Shown here: positions 29,348-38,107 of the stretch, in pieces
How positions within the stretch are numbered: the stretch's first letter is position 1
How the letters are laid out: each line of letters opens with the position of its first letter
NCBI RefSeq assembly: GCF_007680605.1
Contig: NZ_VEIO01000001.1
Span: 1,798,001 to 1,862,000 of the forward strand
Origin: Paenibacillus xylanexedens
GTDB lineage: Bacteria; Bacillota; Bacilli; Paenibacillales; Paenibacillaceae
Length of the DNA stretch: 64,000 nt
Direction: 5' to 3'
Made by a program: the position numbers and the translations under genes
Notes under the pieces: generated by a model
The model's database searches: none
Seen by the model: the letters and a program-made list of their open reading frames with translations, nothing else
What the model was told of the DNA's origin: nothing

Positions 29348-30370
29348 ATGACTAACTACAATGAGAACATCAAAATTTCGGAATTATTAAATAACGCGGA
29401 GGCAACTGCACTTCTTGCCAAACATCTGCCAGAATTTATTAACGAACCTTCCTTCAAAATGGCTTCCCATTTTACACTTGACCAACTTGCCGCTATTCCT
29501 CAGGTAGATTTGCCTGAAACGATTTTGGCTGCATTGAAAGCAGATCTCGCTAATGTAACTTTTGTAGAAGAAGAGGCTTCGAGAGCAAATCAAACAGTAA
29601 AGAAAAAATCAGATTCTCTGGCTGGGAAAGTAATTACGATTACGGGAGCGGGTAGTGGCATTGGTAGAGCAAGTGCAGTCCTTATGGCTTCAAGAGGAGC
29701 TAAATTAGTACTGGTTGATTTTAATGAAGCTACGGGAAATGAAACTCTTGAACTGGTGAAAGGGCAGGAGGGAGAAGCCATTTTTATTCAAGCAGACGTA
29801 TCCAAAGAAGGAGATGTTCAGAACTATATTCAAAAAGCGGTAGAAACGTTTGGCAAGATTGATGTAGCATTTAACAATGCTGGCATTATCCAAAAATTCC
29901 AACCCTTCCATGAAATATCATCGGACGAGTTCTCGAGAATTATTGATGTCAACCTGAAGGGGATTTTCCTCGGTATGAAGCATGCGCTCAAGGTGATGGA
30001 TCAACAAGGTTATGGCCATGTGATTAACACAGCCTCCACAACGGCAATCCGCGCAGAGCACAGTTTGGCTGCGTACACAGCAAGTAAACATGGTGTTGCA
30101 GGTTTAACAAAAGCAGCAGCCATTGAATACGTAAGGAAAGGAATTCGTGTGAATGCGATATGCCCTGGAGGTGTAGCAACTTCACTCACAGCAGCTGTGC
30201 CACAAATGCTTCAGGATAGCGACTATATGCCGGAAGAATTCCCTAATATGCGTATTGGACGTTATGCCGATCCCGAGGAACTTGCTGAGCTTGTGGCATT
30301 CCTCGCATCAGATGGATCGAGCTACATGACGGGTTCCATAATTGTAGCAGACGGCGGGCTTACGCTCTAA
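29348..30370 (+). CDS. SDR-family oxidoreductase with N-terminal helical module
   Basis: This is a 340-residue protein. Residues about 92-340 are a classical short-chain dehydrogenase: TGAGSGIG cofactor site, NNAG, and YTASK catalytic Tyr/Lys, with an acidic residue after beta-2 (LVDFNEA) favouring NAD. Residues 1-70 are an added helical module (KISELLNNAEATALLAKHLP, then FTLDQLAAIP) similar to the C-terminal tail of esterase 2, joined by a charged linker. GGAGG 5 nt upstream supports the ATG at 29348. It probably oxidises an alcohol on a sugar or aglycone. The module's position at the opposite end from the glycosidases is strong evidence that it folds and functions independently. Confidence 0.9.
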   Translation: MTNYNENIKISELLNNAEATALLAKHLPEFINEPSFKMASHFTLDQLAAIPQVDLPETILAALKADLANVTFVEEEASRANQTVKKKSDSLAGKVITITGAGSGIGRASAVLMASRGAKLVLVDFNEATGNETLELVKGQEGEAIFIQADVSKEGDVQNYIQKAVETFGKIDVAFNNAGIIQKFQPFHEISSDEFSRIIDVNLKGIFLGMKHALKVMDQQGYGHVINTASTTAIRAEHSLAAYTASKHGVAGLTKAAAIEYVRKGIRVNAICPGGVATSLTAAVPQMLQDSDYMPEEFPNMRIGRYADPEELAELVAFLASDGSSYMTGSIIVADGGLTL

Positions 30371-30413
30371 CACCTAAATCAATACGTTCAACAGCATTCA
30401 ACAATTAACCCAC

Positions 30414-30448
30414 AAGGCCATCACTCTCAGAACGCGATGGCCTTTTAG
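30414..30448. terminator. Terminator between SDR and nucleotidyltransferase genes
   Basis: A 9-bp perfect stem (30414-30422 with 30436-30444) followed by TTTTAG on plus. It lies between convergent genes. Confidence 0.8.
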
Positions 30449-30516
30449 TTTGTTCGAATTCGATACCTAACCATGGGCGATGTTATTTCGAAAATTTCAT
30501 ACTGCGTAAATTCTGT

Positions 30517-31305
30517 TTAACGATCCGCTAGAGGCGGTTCCTGATCGATCCAGTTCCATTCATTGTTGGTCACAAAAATAGTAAGCGCTTGCTCGAATGC
30601 AATGTTGGGATTATAGAATGCAAGCAAGACCTTGGCATAATCCATGCATTTTTCGTAATTCGGATGAGCGATGAGATCATTAGTCATTTCTACAAAACCT
30701 TCCGGTTTATTCGTTACTTCAGAGACGGCATTCATCAGACCTTTATGGCAGGGAAACAACTGGTGATTTATCGCCAGAATTGCCCGACCGGCAAACAAAA
30801 CTAAATTGCTAACAGCATGGGAGAGCAGATAAGGATTGTTTTTTTTGACGGCTTCTCCAGCAAAATAGAAAGCGTGCAAGTAAATTTCCGCATAAAAATC
30901 CATTATATTTTTCTCGCGATTGTGCTCCGGGTACACAGGGATTCGCTGAAGAAGTTCATCCAGTTGCGGAATGGTTGAATACACGGCCTTAGAACCCAAG
31001 AAAGAATACCTTGTAGGTTCACTGCCTTGTGCAGCAGCGAGTTCCAAAAAACGATAATTGATAATCTTGCCGTCAATATACCCTTCAGGATAATCACAGA
31101 TCTCATGATTGGTATATGATAGCTGATGCTGCAATTTTCTCTCTTCAAAAGAATCATCTGTAACGACGATGTAAACGTCAATATCCGAGTTTTCTCTGGC
31201 TTTACCTTGAGCGATTGAGCCCGCCGTTATAATGGCTCTGATCGTAGGATCAGGTTTTAAAAGCTCGACCAATTGATTCAATGCGATCTGATGATGCTGA
31301 AACAT
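30517..31305 (-). CDS. Nucleotidyltransferase-domain protein
   Basis: This 262-residue protein of the polymerase-beta-like nucleotidyltransferase superfamily has GSIAQGKARENSDIDVYIV, matching the GS...SDID metal-binding pattern, with a helical C-terminal half. Members transfer NMP to small molecules, including aminoglycosides, or to proteins. The start at 31305 has AGGAG 10 nt upstream on the minus strand; the longer TTG-started ORF does not. It lies 81 nt downstream of the BtrH-like gene on the same strand and may be part of its transcript. A self-resistance role is possible given the aminoglycoside-like genes next to it, but this is speculative. Confidence 0.82.
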   Translation of the reverse strand: MFQHHQIALNQLVELLKPDPTIRAIITAGSIAQGKARENSDIDVYIVVTDDSFEERKLQHQLSYTNHEICDYPEGYIDGKIINYRFLELAAAQGSEPTRYSFLGSKAVYSTIPQLDELLQRIPVYPEHNREKNIMDFYAEIYLHAFYFAGEAVKKNNPYLLSHAVSNLVLFAGRAILAINHQLFPCHKGLMNAVSEVTNKPEGFVEMTNDLIAHPNYEKCMDYAKVLLAFYNPNIAFEQALTIFVTNNEWNWIDQEPPLADR

Positions 31306-31385
31306 AAAAAAATCACTCCTGTATGATTTGATAACTTCATCTAACTTCAAATTTACAGAAGCGAACGGATAAGATATATAGTGGA

Positions 31386-32366
31386 TTACGCCAAATCCTG
31401 CAGTTGATTAAGCAATTCACTCTCATTTTGAATAATAAAGAGCATTTTATTATATATTTTCTGACGCTGATTCACGGGATCGCCGGAAAAACTACTTTTG
31501 ATGGACTGATGCATGATAGCATCCCATCTTCTAGCAAGCTCCAAGTATTGTCCTCCAATCGTGTGGAGCATGTCTTCCTGAGATAGTTCATGTAAATAAA
31601 AGATAAATGACGCATATCTAAGTCTGGCCAATGAAAACCTCATCCATTGAAAGATAGCGTGTTGTGTATCTACTTTTGGATCTGAAATAATGATTCCTTC
31701 CTCTGAATAAGCCTTGGCAAATTTCTCTAAGTTCCGAATACTGTTTTGCATTGTTGGGACGCTCGTTTGATCATATAAACTGGAAGATAGCAGTCCTTTC
31801 CAATCGTTGTGAGAAAAGCAGGGATCTGTTTTACTAAAGGTAGCATAGTAAAATGAGATGTCTAAAAACAATTGGAGCTCCATCTCCATATTTTTTTTTC
31901 CGTAATACGCATCCACCAACATTATTTTCTGGTCTTTCTGGTCTATGCCTACAGCAAGACAGGAATGCCGTGCATGCGTTTTGAGATACCCGTCAGACCA
32001 TGGACAATAGTACACATCAATACCTACCAGTACAGCCATGCCGGCATCTAACTCTGCCTGCAACATGTCTAGAAATGGCTTTTCATCCTCGCTGCTGTTC
32101 AGCGTAGTCCCACTGAAATTTCTGTCTCTAAAATCAACTTGTATACCATGATAAGTATTCAGATAACTCAGGTTTAAACGGGGATAGACGATGCGATCTA
32201 GCAAAAGTTGTTGTGAATCAGCATCGTACTCAAAGACACATGCATCTGCGTACATCGTTCTCATATCTCTACCTAGCCAATTAGAAACCGTTTTGAAGTG
32301 ATCATCAATACAAGACGTTACTTGAAAGGGGGGATCGAAACTTTTGAGTGGTTGTATATCTAACAT
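31386..32366 (-). CDS. BtrH-like protein (cysteine-peptidase-fold acyltransferase family)
   Basis: This 326-residue protein has an N-terminal half resembling the BtrH N-terminal family: an early Cys (SCIDDHFKTVSNWLG), VLVGIDVYYCPWSDGY, then HARHSCLAVGID and an IMLVDAYYG strand, in an order consistent with a Cys-His papain-like fold. In butirosin biosynthesis BtrH transfers an acyl side chain from an acyl carrier protein to the aminoglycoside. An ACP and an ATP-grasp ligase occur just across the divergent promoter, which strengthens the assignment. Its ATG overlaps the end of the upstream AraC gene by 7 nt, so the two are translationally coupled. The C-terminal half is not recognised. The family is likely, the substrate is unknown. 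Confidence 0.65.
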   Translation of the reverse strand: MLDIQPLKSFDPPFQVTSCIDDHFKTVSNWLGRDMRTMYADACVFEYDADSQQLLLDRIVYPRLNLSYLNTYHGIQVDFRDRNFSGTTLNSSEDEKPFLDMLQAELDAGMAVLVGIDVYYCPWSDGYLKTHARHSCLAVGIDQKDQKIMLVDAYYGKKNMEMELQLFLDISFYYATFSKTDPCFSHNDWKGLLSSSLYDQTSVPTMQNSIRNLEKFAKAYSEEGIIISDPKVDTQHAIFQWMRFSLARLRYASFIFYLHELSQEDMLHTIGGQYLELARRWDAIMHQSIKSSFSGDPVNQRQKIYNKMLFIIQNESELLNQLQDLA

Positions 32367-33214
32367 GTTTTATCCTCCCGAAGTAGTGCAGCAGAACCAC
32401 CTATGTACTGCCGATATGCCCCTGGAGTAGTTCCATAGTGTTCTCTAAATAATTTGTAAAAATATTTCATGTCATCAATGCCAATGGCTTGAGCAATTTT
32501 TTGAACACTCCAGTTTGAATACTCCAGCAGTTTACAGCTGTATAACATACGAATGTGTTGTAACATCTGAATGTAACTGATACCCGTTTCTTTTTTAAAC
32601 ATTCGTTGAAAGTTTCTTGTACTCATTGCAACAAGCTTGCTTATTTTTTCAAGTGTGAGTGTATCCCTACAATGGGCTCCCATATATTGAATTGCTCGGT
32701 GTATTGAAAAATTCTTGATCTCGGTCTTTCTGTACAGTTTATGCTGATTACTATTGTAGAGAATGTAGAATAGTTTACTCAGTAACTGGCATTGAGTAGC
32801 AGCTAAATATGGTGCGGTACGAGCCTCCTGTTGATGTAACATTTGTCTGAATACATTGCGAAATTCATTACGCCGCTCGACGAACATTGACCAGGTGAGT
32901 CCTCCACGAAAAAATGACTTCTCCAAAAACGGCTTATAGAGACAGTTCATAATATATAACGGGGCCTGTTCTTTCAAATCCAGTGGTTGAAAAACATGTG
33001 ATACACCAGGGGGGATAACAAACAAGTCACCTTTGGAAACCAGAATACATTGATCCCCGATCTGATGAAGCCCTTCTCCTTCATATACATAAGCGATTTC
33101 AACAAAATCATGGTGATGTAGCATCGTAAACGGCTCTTCTTTTGTCAGCTTCAAATGGACGGGGCTAAAGGAGTCAAAAAAATACTCTTCTCTAAATACG
33201 ATTGAATCGTGCAT
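32360..33214 (-). CDS. AraC-family regulator of the biosynthetic island
   Basis: This 284-residue regulator has an N-terminal cupin-like sensor domain (MLHHHDFVEIAYVYEGEG, then GDLFVIPPGVSHVF) and a C-terminal AraC/XylS DNA-binding domain with helix-turn-helices LTLEKISKLVAMSTRNFQRMF and VQKIAQAIGIDD. The start at 33214 is preceded by GGAGG with a 10-nt spacer. It is divergent from the ten-gene biosynthetic operon and coupled to the BtrH-like gene, so it is the likely regulator of both. A good sigma-A promoter lies upstream. Confidence 0.9.
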   Translation of the reverse strand: MHDSIVFREEYFFDSFSPVHLKLTKEEPFTMLHHHDFVEIAYVYEGEGLHQIGDQCILVSKGDLFVIPPGVSHVFQPLDLKEQAPLYIMNCLYKPFLEKSFFRGGLTWSMFVERRNEFRNVFRQMLHQQEARTAPYLAATQCQLLSKLFYILYNSNQHKLYRKTEIKNFSIHRAIQYMGAHCRDTLTLEKISKLVAMSTRNFQRMFKKETGISYIQMLQHIRMLYSCKLLEYSNWSVQKIAQAIGIDDMKYFYKLFREHYGTTPGAYRQYIGGSAALLREDKTC

Positions 33215-33268
33215 GATCAGATTTCCTCCGCTTCGTAAGTCATTTGGTAGGAAGCACTGCTTACGGAC

Positions 33269-33297
33269 AGTATATCTGTATTTTTTGGCGTATTCAA
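33269..33297 (-). promoter_or_regulatory. Sigma-A promoter of the island AraC gene
   Basis: On the minus strand a -35 TTGAAT (33297-33292) and a -10 TATACT (33274-33269) are separated by 17 nt. Confidence 0.65.
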
Positions 33298-33364
33298 CCA
33301 TATATTGGATCACTCTATCTTGCTAGAATTGAGTTCTACACCACTTATAAGTTGTGAGAGGGGA

Positions 33365-34210
33365 GTGATCATTTTCGATACTTCTGAACAAATGATGCCT
33401 CATAAGTCCAATGATCGCTTTAGCAAACTTGGAATTTATGGCGTCCAAGGAGTCTTTATTATTCTGTTCTTGTTATTATCCCCCGTCTACTATTTGAACA
33501 AATGGGACTTTAAACGTCACAAAAAGCGGAAGCCTTTCTACACCAGTAAATTGGTTCGACTGCAAGAGCGTTATCCGATTTTCTACGAATTAGCCATGTA
33601 CGTTCAAAATTTCCCGATTCCTCGTAATGTCTATAAAGTTTTACCCCCTTTAAGGGGCGATGTTCTTCAGGTGGGCTGTGGTACAGGTTTATTGAACAAG
33701 TACCTTCGCAAGCAGAAGGATATTCGTTTCCTCAACATGGATCCGAATTTAAATGCACTAAAACTTGGAAAGAAGTGGGGAAGGTTTGATTCTTATATTC
33801 ATGCCTTCATTGATAAGCCGACTCCTTTACCAGATCATAGCTGCGATATGATTTTGTTTGCACGAAGCTTTCATCACATTCGTTATCACAAAAAAGCCTT
33901 CGTAGAGAGCTGCAGACTGTTACGTGACGGTGGATCCATCATTATTGCGGACCCGGTTGTGCTCAAGTCTCTTTCAGGTTCTGTAACGGACGGCGGTTAT
34001 ATGGCGAACTCTTCGATTGATGGTGTAATTTGGAGATTTACCAAAGAAACATTAATTACTCACATCAAGCGCTGTCTTCCTCCTGAATTAAAGATTGAAT
34101 CCGTGACCGAAACGAGACAAGTGCATGTAACGAATTACAATTTATTTGTACCCCAGACGGATATCGTGGTGGTACTACGAAAAAGGGAGACTGTAAAAAA
34201 TGACAACTAA
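33365..34210 (+). CDS. SAM-dependent methyltransferase with membrane anchor
   Basis: This class I methyltransferase has SAM motif I VLQVGCGTGLL, an acidic LNMDPN after beta-2, and post-motif ARSFHHIRYH and LLRDGGSIIIADP. A single hydrophobic segment near the N-terminus (VFIILFLLLSPVYYL) may attach it to the membrane. The start is uncertain: the frame is open from a TTG at 33305, the listed GTG abuts its purine-rich site, and an ATG at 33392 has no ribosome site. It is first in the biosynthetic operon and overlaps the ACP gene by 11 nt. It may methylate the final product or a carrier-bound intermediate. Confidence 0.82.
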   Translation: MIIFDTSEQMMPHKSNDRFSKLGIYGVQGVFIILFLLLSPVYYLNKWDFKRHKKRKPFYTSKLVRLQERYPIFYELAMYVQNFPIPRNVYKVLPPLRGDVLQVGCGTGLLNKYLRKQKDIRFLNMDPNLNALKLGKKWGRFDSYIHAFIDKPTPLPDHSCDMILFARSFHHIRYHKKAFVESCRLLRDGGSIIIADPVVLKSLSGSVTDGGYMANSSIDGVIWRFTKETLITHIKRCLPPELKIESVTETRQVHVTNYNLFVPQTDIVVVLRKRETVKNDN

Positions 34211-34442
34211 AATTATTGAGATCATAGCCGAAATCAAGGAAGACCCAAGCCTGGTTAACAAGCTGAACGAATCCTCTGATCTAACTCATGATGCAGGAAT
34301 GGATTCACTGAATATTATCAATTTTATTTTACGTATTGAAGAAGAGTTCGATATTGAAGTTGATTTTGATCATTTCAGTCTGGAGCATCTGCAATCCGTG
34401 CGGAAATTTTCGCAATTCATCCATCAGATGGCCAGCGTATGA
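34200..34442 (+). CDS. Acyl carrier protein
   Basis: This 80-residue carrier protein has the phosphopantetheine attachment motif GMDSLNIINF with S36, acidic helices and typical length. A GGGAG site precedes the ATG, which overlaps the methyltransferase gene. Its stop overlaps the next start as ATGA. The context (ATP-grasp ligase next, BtrH-like protein divergent) parallels BtrI of the butirosin pathway, which carries an amino-acid-derived side chain. No ketosynthase or adenylation domain is in the window, so fatty-acid or PKS chemistry here is unlikely. Confidence 0.9.
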   Translation: MTTKIIEIIAEIKEDPSLVNKLNESSDLTHDAGMDSLNIINFILRIEEEFDIEVDFDHFSLEHLQSVRKFSQFIHQMASV

Positions 34443-35779
34443 ATTTTGCTCTACATTGTGGATCATTTGAAGCAGAGCGGTACTGGCGCGATTCCCGTCT
34501 TGCTTCTATTCCTGCCATACAAAATATACAAACAAAGAAGATTACTGATTCCATGGACGAGCTTTTGTTTGTCTTTTGTAAAACCGGAGACTTGTTGCTT
34601 ACGCGCCATGTTATGGACTCCGTTCAACATGATTACATTCGCTCGATCGGATATGACATCCATATGAATCGAAATCCATGGTTTACCGCAGAAAGGGAGA
34701 GCGAAATAGATCACTTAAATGTCTTTGAAATCATGAATCTCTCTGATGTTACGGATCAACTACTATCTTGCTTCTCTTTGGAAAAAGCAACCTTGGAAGC
34801 GTTTGCGGCAATACCTGGAACACTAGCTTTTGCACAAAAGTATCATCTTGCATCCCATTATCCCGAGCAAAATATTGTACAGCGAATTAATGCTAAATCG
34901 TACTCACTTGAAATGCGCGATCGGCTGAACCTGCCGAATGTCGGCAGAGTCGTCGAGGGGAGGGAACAACTACTTGCGATCACCAGAGAAATGCTTTGTG
35001 ACGGAGCTGTGCTATTAAAGGATGAGTTTGGTGTGTCCGGAAAAGGGAATTTCGTCATTCACTCCGAAAAAGCCTTGCTTCGTTTGATCAAGTATCTGGA
35101 TAAGCAAGCTGCACAGGAAAAGTTGATTCGTTTTGTCGTAGAACCTCTACTGGATCGTAAATTTGATTTCTCTTGCCAACTTTATATCCATGAATCGGGC
35201 GAGGTTCAACTCGTTTCTTTTCAACAACTTGATAATCATGGATACGCATTCGGTGCTTCACATACGATGAGTGAATCGTTTAAAGCGCATCTGTATGCTT
35301 CAGGTTACACGGATCAAATGTTAGAAATCGGAAGTTTATTATACCAGGACGGCTACTTTGGCGATGTTTGTATCGACTCTATGATATTACAAGATGGTTC
35401 AATAGAGCCTCTGGTTGAAATAAATGCCCGAAAATCCATGAGTTTAATTAAACACGGTGTAGATAGCTTAATTAGCAATCCACAGCTGCATAGTAGCCTG
35501 GTACAGTTCAATCTCGAAGTTCCTGCCCGTTTCCAATATGAGCACTTGCTTCAAAATTTAAATCAACAGCAGATCTTGTACACCAAAGAGAGGGGAATGG
35601 GCATCTTGCCACTCTCCTCGGGAACACTTATATCTTCTTTGACAAATCATAATTTGAATGAACGTACCATGGGACGACTTTATTTTGCAGTCATTTACGA
35701 GAGCCAGCAGCATATGCAAAATCTAGTTGCCGGAGTTAACCAGTCATTGCTGGATTCCGGGCTAAACTTGATTACGTAA
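34439..35779 (+). CDS. ATP-grasp ligase, possibly an amino acid:ACP ligase (BtrJ-like)
   Basis: This 446-residue protein has ATP-grasp features in its middle and later part: VLLKDEFGVSGKGNFVI resembles the nucleotide-binding lysine and glycine loop, FVVEPLLDRKFDFSCQLYI the central strands, and EPLVEINARKS the metal-binding E-x-N-x-R. The N-terminal 150 residues are unfamiliar. BtrJ, an ATP-grasp enzyme of butirosin biosynthesis, joins glutamate to the ACP BtrI; the direct 4-nt overlap with an ACP gene suggests a similar job. The amino acid cannot be predicted. The ATP-grasp assignment is fairly firm, the carrier-ligase role is inference. Confidence 0.75.
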   Translation: MNFALHCGSFEAERYWRDSRLASIPAIQNIQTKKITDSMDELLFVFCKTGDLLLTRHVMDSVQHDYIRSIGYDIHMNRNPWFTAERESEIDHLNVFEIMNLSDVTDQLLSCFSLEKATLEAFAAIPGTLAFAQKYHLASHYPEQNIVQRINAKSYSLEMRDRLNLPNVGRVVEGREQLLAITREMLCDGAVLLKDEFGVSGKGNFVIHSEKALLRLIKYLDKQAAQEKLIRFVVEPLLDRKFDFSCQLYIHESGEVQLVSFQQLDNHGYAFGASHTMSESFKAHLYASGYTDQMLEIGSLLYQDGYFGDVCIDSMILQDGSIEPLVEINARKSMSLIKHGVDSLISNPQLHSSLVQFNLEVPARFQYEHLLQNLNQQQILYTKERGMGILPLSSGTLISSLTNHNLNERTMGRLYFAVIYESQQHMQNLVAGVNQSLLDSGLNLIT

Positions 35780-35829
35780 CCCAAGTTTGTCGGGATTCCA
35801 AGCTTATTATGCTAGGGGAGACGGTGCGA

Positions 35830-36996
35830 ATGGGTCAAAAGATTACTATATTGTGTTCCGGTTTTGGATTGGGTTTCTATATCCCGGGGTTACTCATCGC
35901 TAGAAGGTTACAACAACTCGGTCTGGAAACCTGCATTGAAGTATTTGAAAACGTGATGGAGGAAGATAAGCAGTTCAAAACAGACCAAAACAGACAGGCT
36001 TATCGTGAAAATTTCGCTGTCGCTCTTGCGTCACAACGAATACCTGGAGACATTCGCCAAAGTCTAAACTTCGCTGCAGTAGAGTCTCTACTTGTCCAGT
36101 GGCTGAAGGAAGGACGTACTCGATTTATCGTGTTGTCCGGGCACTGGGTCCACGTGCTGAATATGCTGCGTGAACGAACAAAGGATGAAATTGACGTGGA
36201 TCTGTTGTATGTGGACTCCAGTCTATCTCCCTCATGGAAACAATTACTGAAGCTTAATCCCAACTATGCCTCATTTTATCGGGAAGTTCCGATGTATCAT
36301 CCAAACAGGCTTGAGATGATGTATCGACTCAATGTGGATGACAAGCCGCCGGTCCCATACAAAGAACGCGCAAGTCGTCTCGTTATTCATGGAGGAGGAT
36401 GGGGCATTGGAACCTTCAGGGAAAAGCTTCGTCAGCTCTTGGACACTGAACATGGGTATGACTTGGATATTGTAGCATACACAGAAGAAGAGGTCTTCCC
36501 TTCAAATACGCCAGGTTTACGCTATATAATGAATGATCCTCATTGGCGCACATGGTTCAGAGACGAGTCTGGTATGCATACATTTCCTCCATACGTTGTT
36601 ACGGATTCTGGTAAACCTTTTGTTTACAAGACTCCCTTTGAGCATCACGGACTCTATGGATTGGTTCGCCAAGCCATGGCGGTTGTATCCAAGCCTGGTG
36701 CAGGGGCTTTGATGGATTCTTTAGCATCAGGCACACCACTCATTATGCTTGAACCATTTGGTGAGCATGAGAAGCGTAATGCATCCATCTGGGAGGAAAA
36801 TGGGTTTGGCATACCGTACAACGTATGGGCTGAGCAAGGCTACTCCAAAAATCTACTGGCACAACTTGCTCATAATCTGATCTCTAGACGAGAACAGATT
36901 CAAGATTATCCCACAGAATATATGAGCCGCTTCATTCATTCCGAGAAGGAGGCATTACATGCAGATCGAATCCACAATAACCATGCCAAAGCTTGA
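35830..36996 (+). CDS. Glycosyltransferase, GT-B fold (MurG/UGT-like)
   Basis: This 388-residue protein has a GT-B pattern: N-terminal ITILCSGFGLGFYIPGLLIARRL and a C-terminal donor-binding region SKPGAGALMDSLASGTPLIMLEPFGEHEKRNA, close to the MurG/UGT signature. It should transfer a sugar from an NDP donor, plausibly one made by the three NDP-sugar enzymes in this operon. The start at 35830 has GGGGAG 9 nt upstream; the ATG at 35809 does not. Its 3' end overlaps the first radical SAM gene by 38 nt. The acceptor is unknown. Confidence 0.8.
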   Translation: MGQKITILCSGFGLGFYIPGLLIARRLQQLGLETCIEVFENVMEEDKQFKTDQNRQAYRENFAVALASQRIPGDIRQSLNFAAVESLLVQWLKEGRTRFIVLSGHWVHVLNMLRERTKDEIDVDLLYVDSSLSPSWKQLLKLNPNYASFYREVPMYHPNRLEMMYRLNVDDKPPVPYKERASRLVIHGGGWGIGTFREKLRQLLDTEHGYDLDIVAYTEEEVFPSNTPGLRYIMNDPHWRTWFRDESGMHTFPPYVVTDSGKPFVYKTPFEHHGLYGLVRQAMAVVSKPGAGALMDSLASGTPLIMLEPFGEHEKRNASIWEENGFGIPYNVWAEQGYSKNLLAQLAHNLISRREQIQDYPTEYMSRFIHSEKEALHADRIHNNHAKA

Positions 36997-38053
36997 TGTC
37001 TCATTACCCAAGTGGGTTTTTTTACAACTGCTGGAGAGCTGTAATCTTCGATGCAGAATGTGTTACGAATGGGGAGAGAAAGGCCCTTATCGTGAGTATA
37101 AGGTTTTAAACCAGTTAAGCATTGATGTGATTCGTGATATTATCGCAACCTGTAAACCCGCCCAACCTTACTACGAGCTCTACGGAGGGGAACCTCTCTT
37201 GCATCCTCAAATTGGTGAAATCCTTCAGGCCATTCATGAAGCAGGAAGCAAAGTTCATTTTCCGACGAATGGAACGCTTTTGGAGAAACATGCAGAGATG
37301 TTAATTCAGTATCCGCCTGAACGGATATGGATTTCACTTGATGGTCCGGAAGAAATTAATGATGCTCAGCGTGGTAAGGGTGTGTTTAAAAAAGCTATTC
37401 GCGGAATCAACAAACTGCTTTCCTTAAGAGAACAAGCAGGAAGTGCGTATCCGCAGATCGGTATTAGTACGGTCGTTACACCTGCAAATCACCGGCATCT
37501 GGAACGATTTTTCTTTGAATCCATTGATATCTCCAAGCTGGACTGCATCAGTATTGAGCTGCAGGCTTATATAACGGAGGAAAACCATCAACAGTATAGC
37601 GGGATTCTCAGAAAAGAATTTGGAGTACAAGAGGCACCTCTATCCAAAGGATTTATCTCTGATCCAGCCATTTTTTCTGACATGGATGCGGGTCTGATTG
37701 AGAAGCAAGTTCAACGTCTAGCTGAATTTTGCGAAAAAAATAACAAATATATGAATACGTATCCTCAACAGATGTCAGAAGATAACATCAGGAAATACTT
37801 CACCGCTAACTGGCATTCGATGACGCATATCAAAAAACGCTGCCCTTTTCCGTGGATCAGTACAGAAATTAACGCCAGAGGTGATGTTACGTCCTGTCAT
37901 GCTTATTATGATCTTACGCTGGGCAACGTTAATGACGAGAGCATTGCTACGATCTGGAGAGGGGAAAAGTACAAGCAATATCGGCGTTATCTTCGAAAGC
38001 ATCTTTTGCCTATATGCCAAGGATGCTGCCTGTTTTATAACGAAAAACCGTAA
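36959..38053 (+). CDS. Radical SAM/SPASM protein 1
   Basis: This 364-residue radical SAM enzyme has a cluster motif CNLRCRMC (C28, C32, C35), the GGEPL motif (LYGGEPLLHP), and a C-terminal SPASM-like region with cysteines in RCPFPW, TSCHAYY and CQGCC for auxiliary clusters. Such proteins modify peptides or sugars by radical chemistry. A GGAGG site 6 nt upstream lies inside the end of the glycosyltransferase gene. No precursor peptide gene was found nearby, so a sugar or carrier-bound substrate (as with aminoglycoside-pathway dehydrogenases and epimerases) is more likely than a RiPP. Confidence 0.88.
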   Translation: MQIESTITMPKLDVSLPKWVFLQLLESCNLRCRMCYEWGEKGPYREYKVLNQLSIDVIRDIIATCKPAQPYYELYGGEPLLHPQIGEILQAIHEAGSKVHFPTNGTLLEKHAEMLIQYPPERIWISLDGPEEINDAQRGKGVFKKAIRGINKLLSLREQAGSAYPQIGISTVVTPANHRHLERFFFESIDISKLDCISIELQAYITEENHQQYSGILRKEFGVQEAPLSKGFISDPAIFSDMDAGLIEKQVQRLAEFCEKNNKYMNTYPQQMSEDNIRKYFTANWHSMTHIKKRCPFPWISTEINARGDVTSCHAYYDLTLGNVNDESIATIWRGEKYKQYRRYLRKHLLPICQGCCLFYNEKP

Positions 38054-38107
38054 TAGGCAAAAACGCGGCCAAGTTTTTAACAAAATCTCAGTCTGAAAGG
38101 AAGAGAT

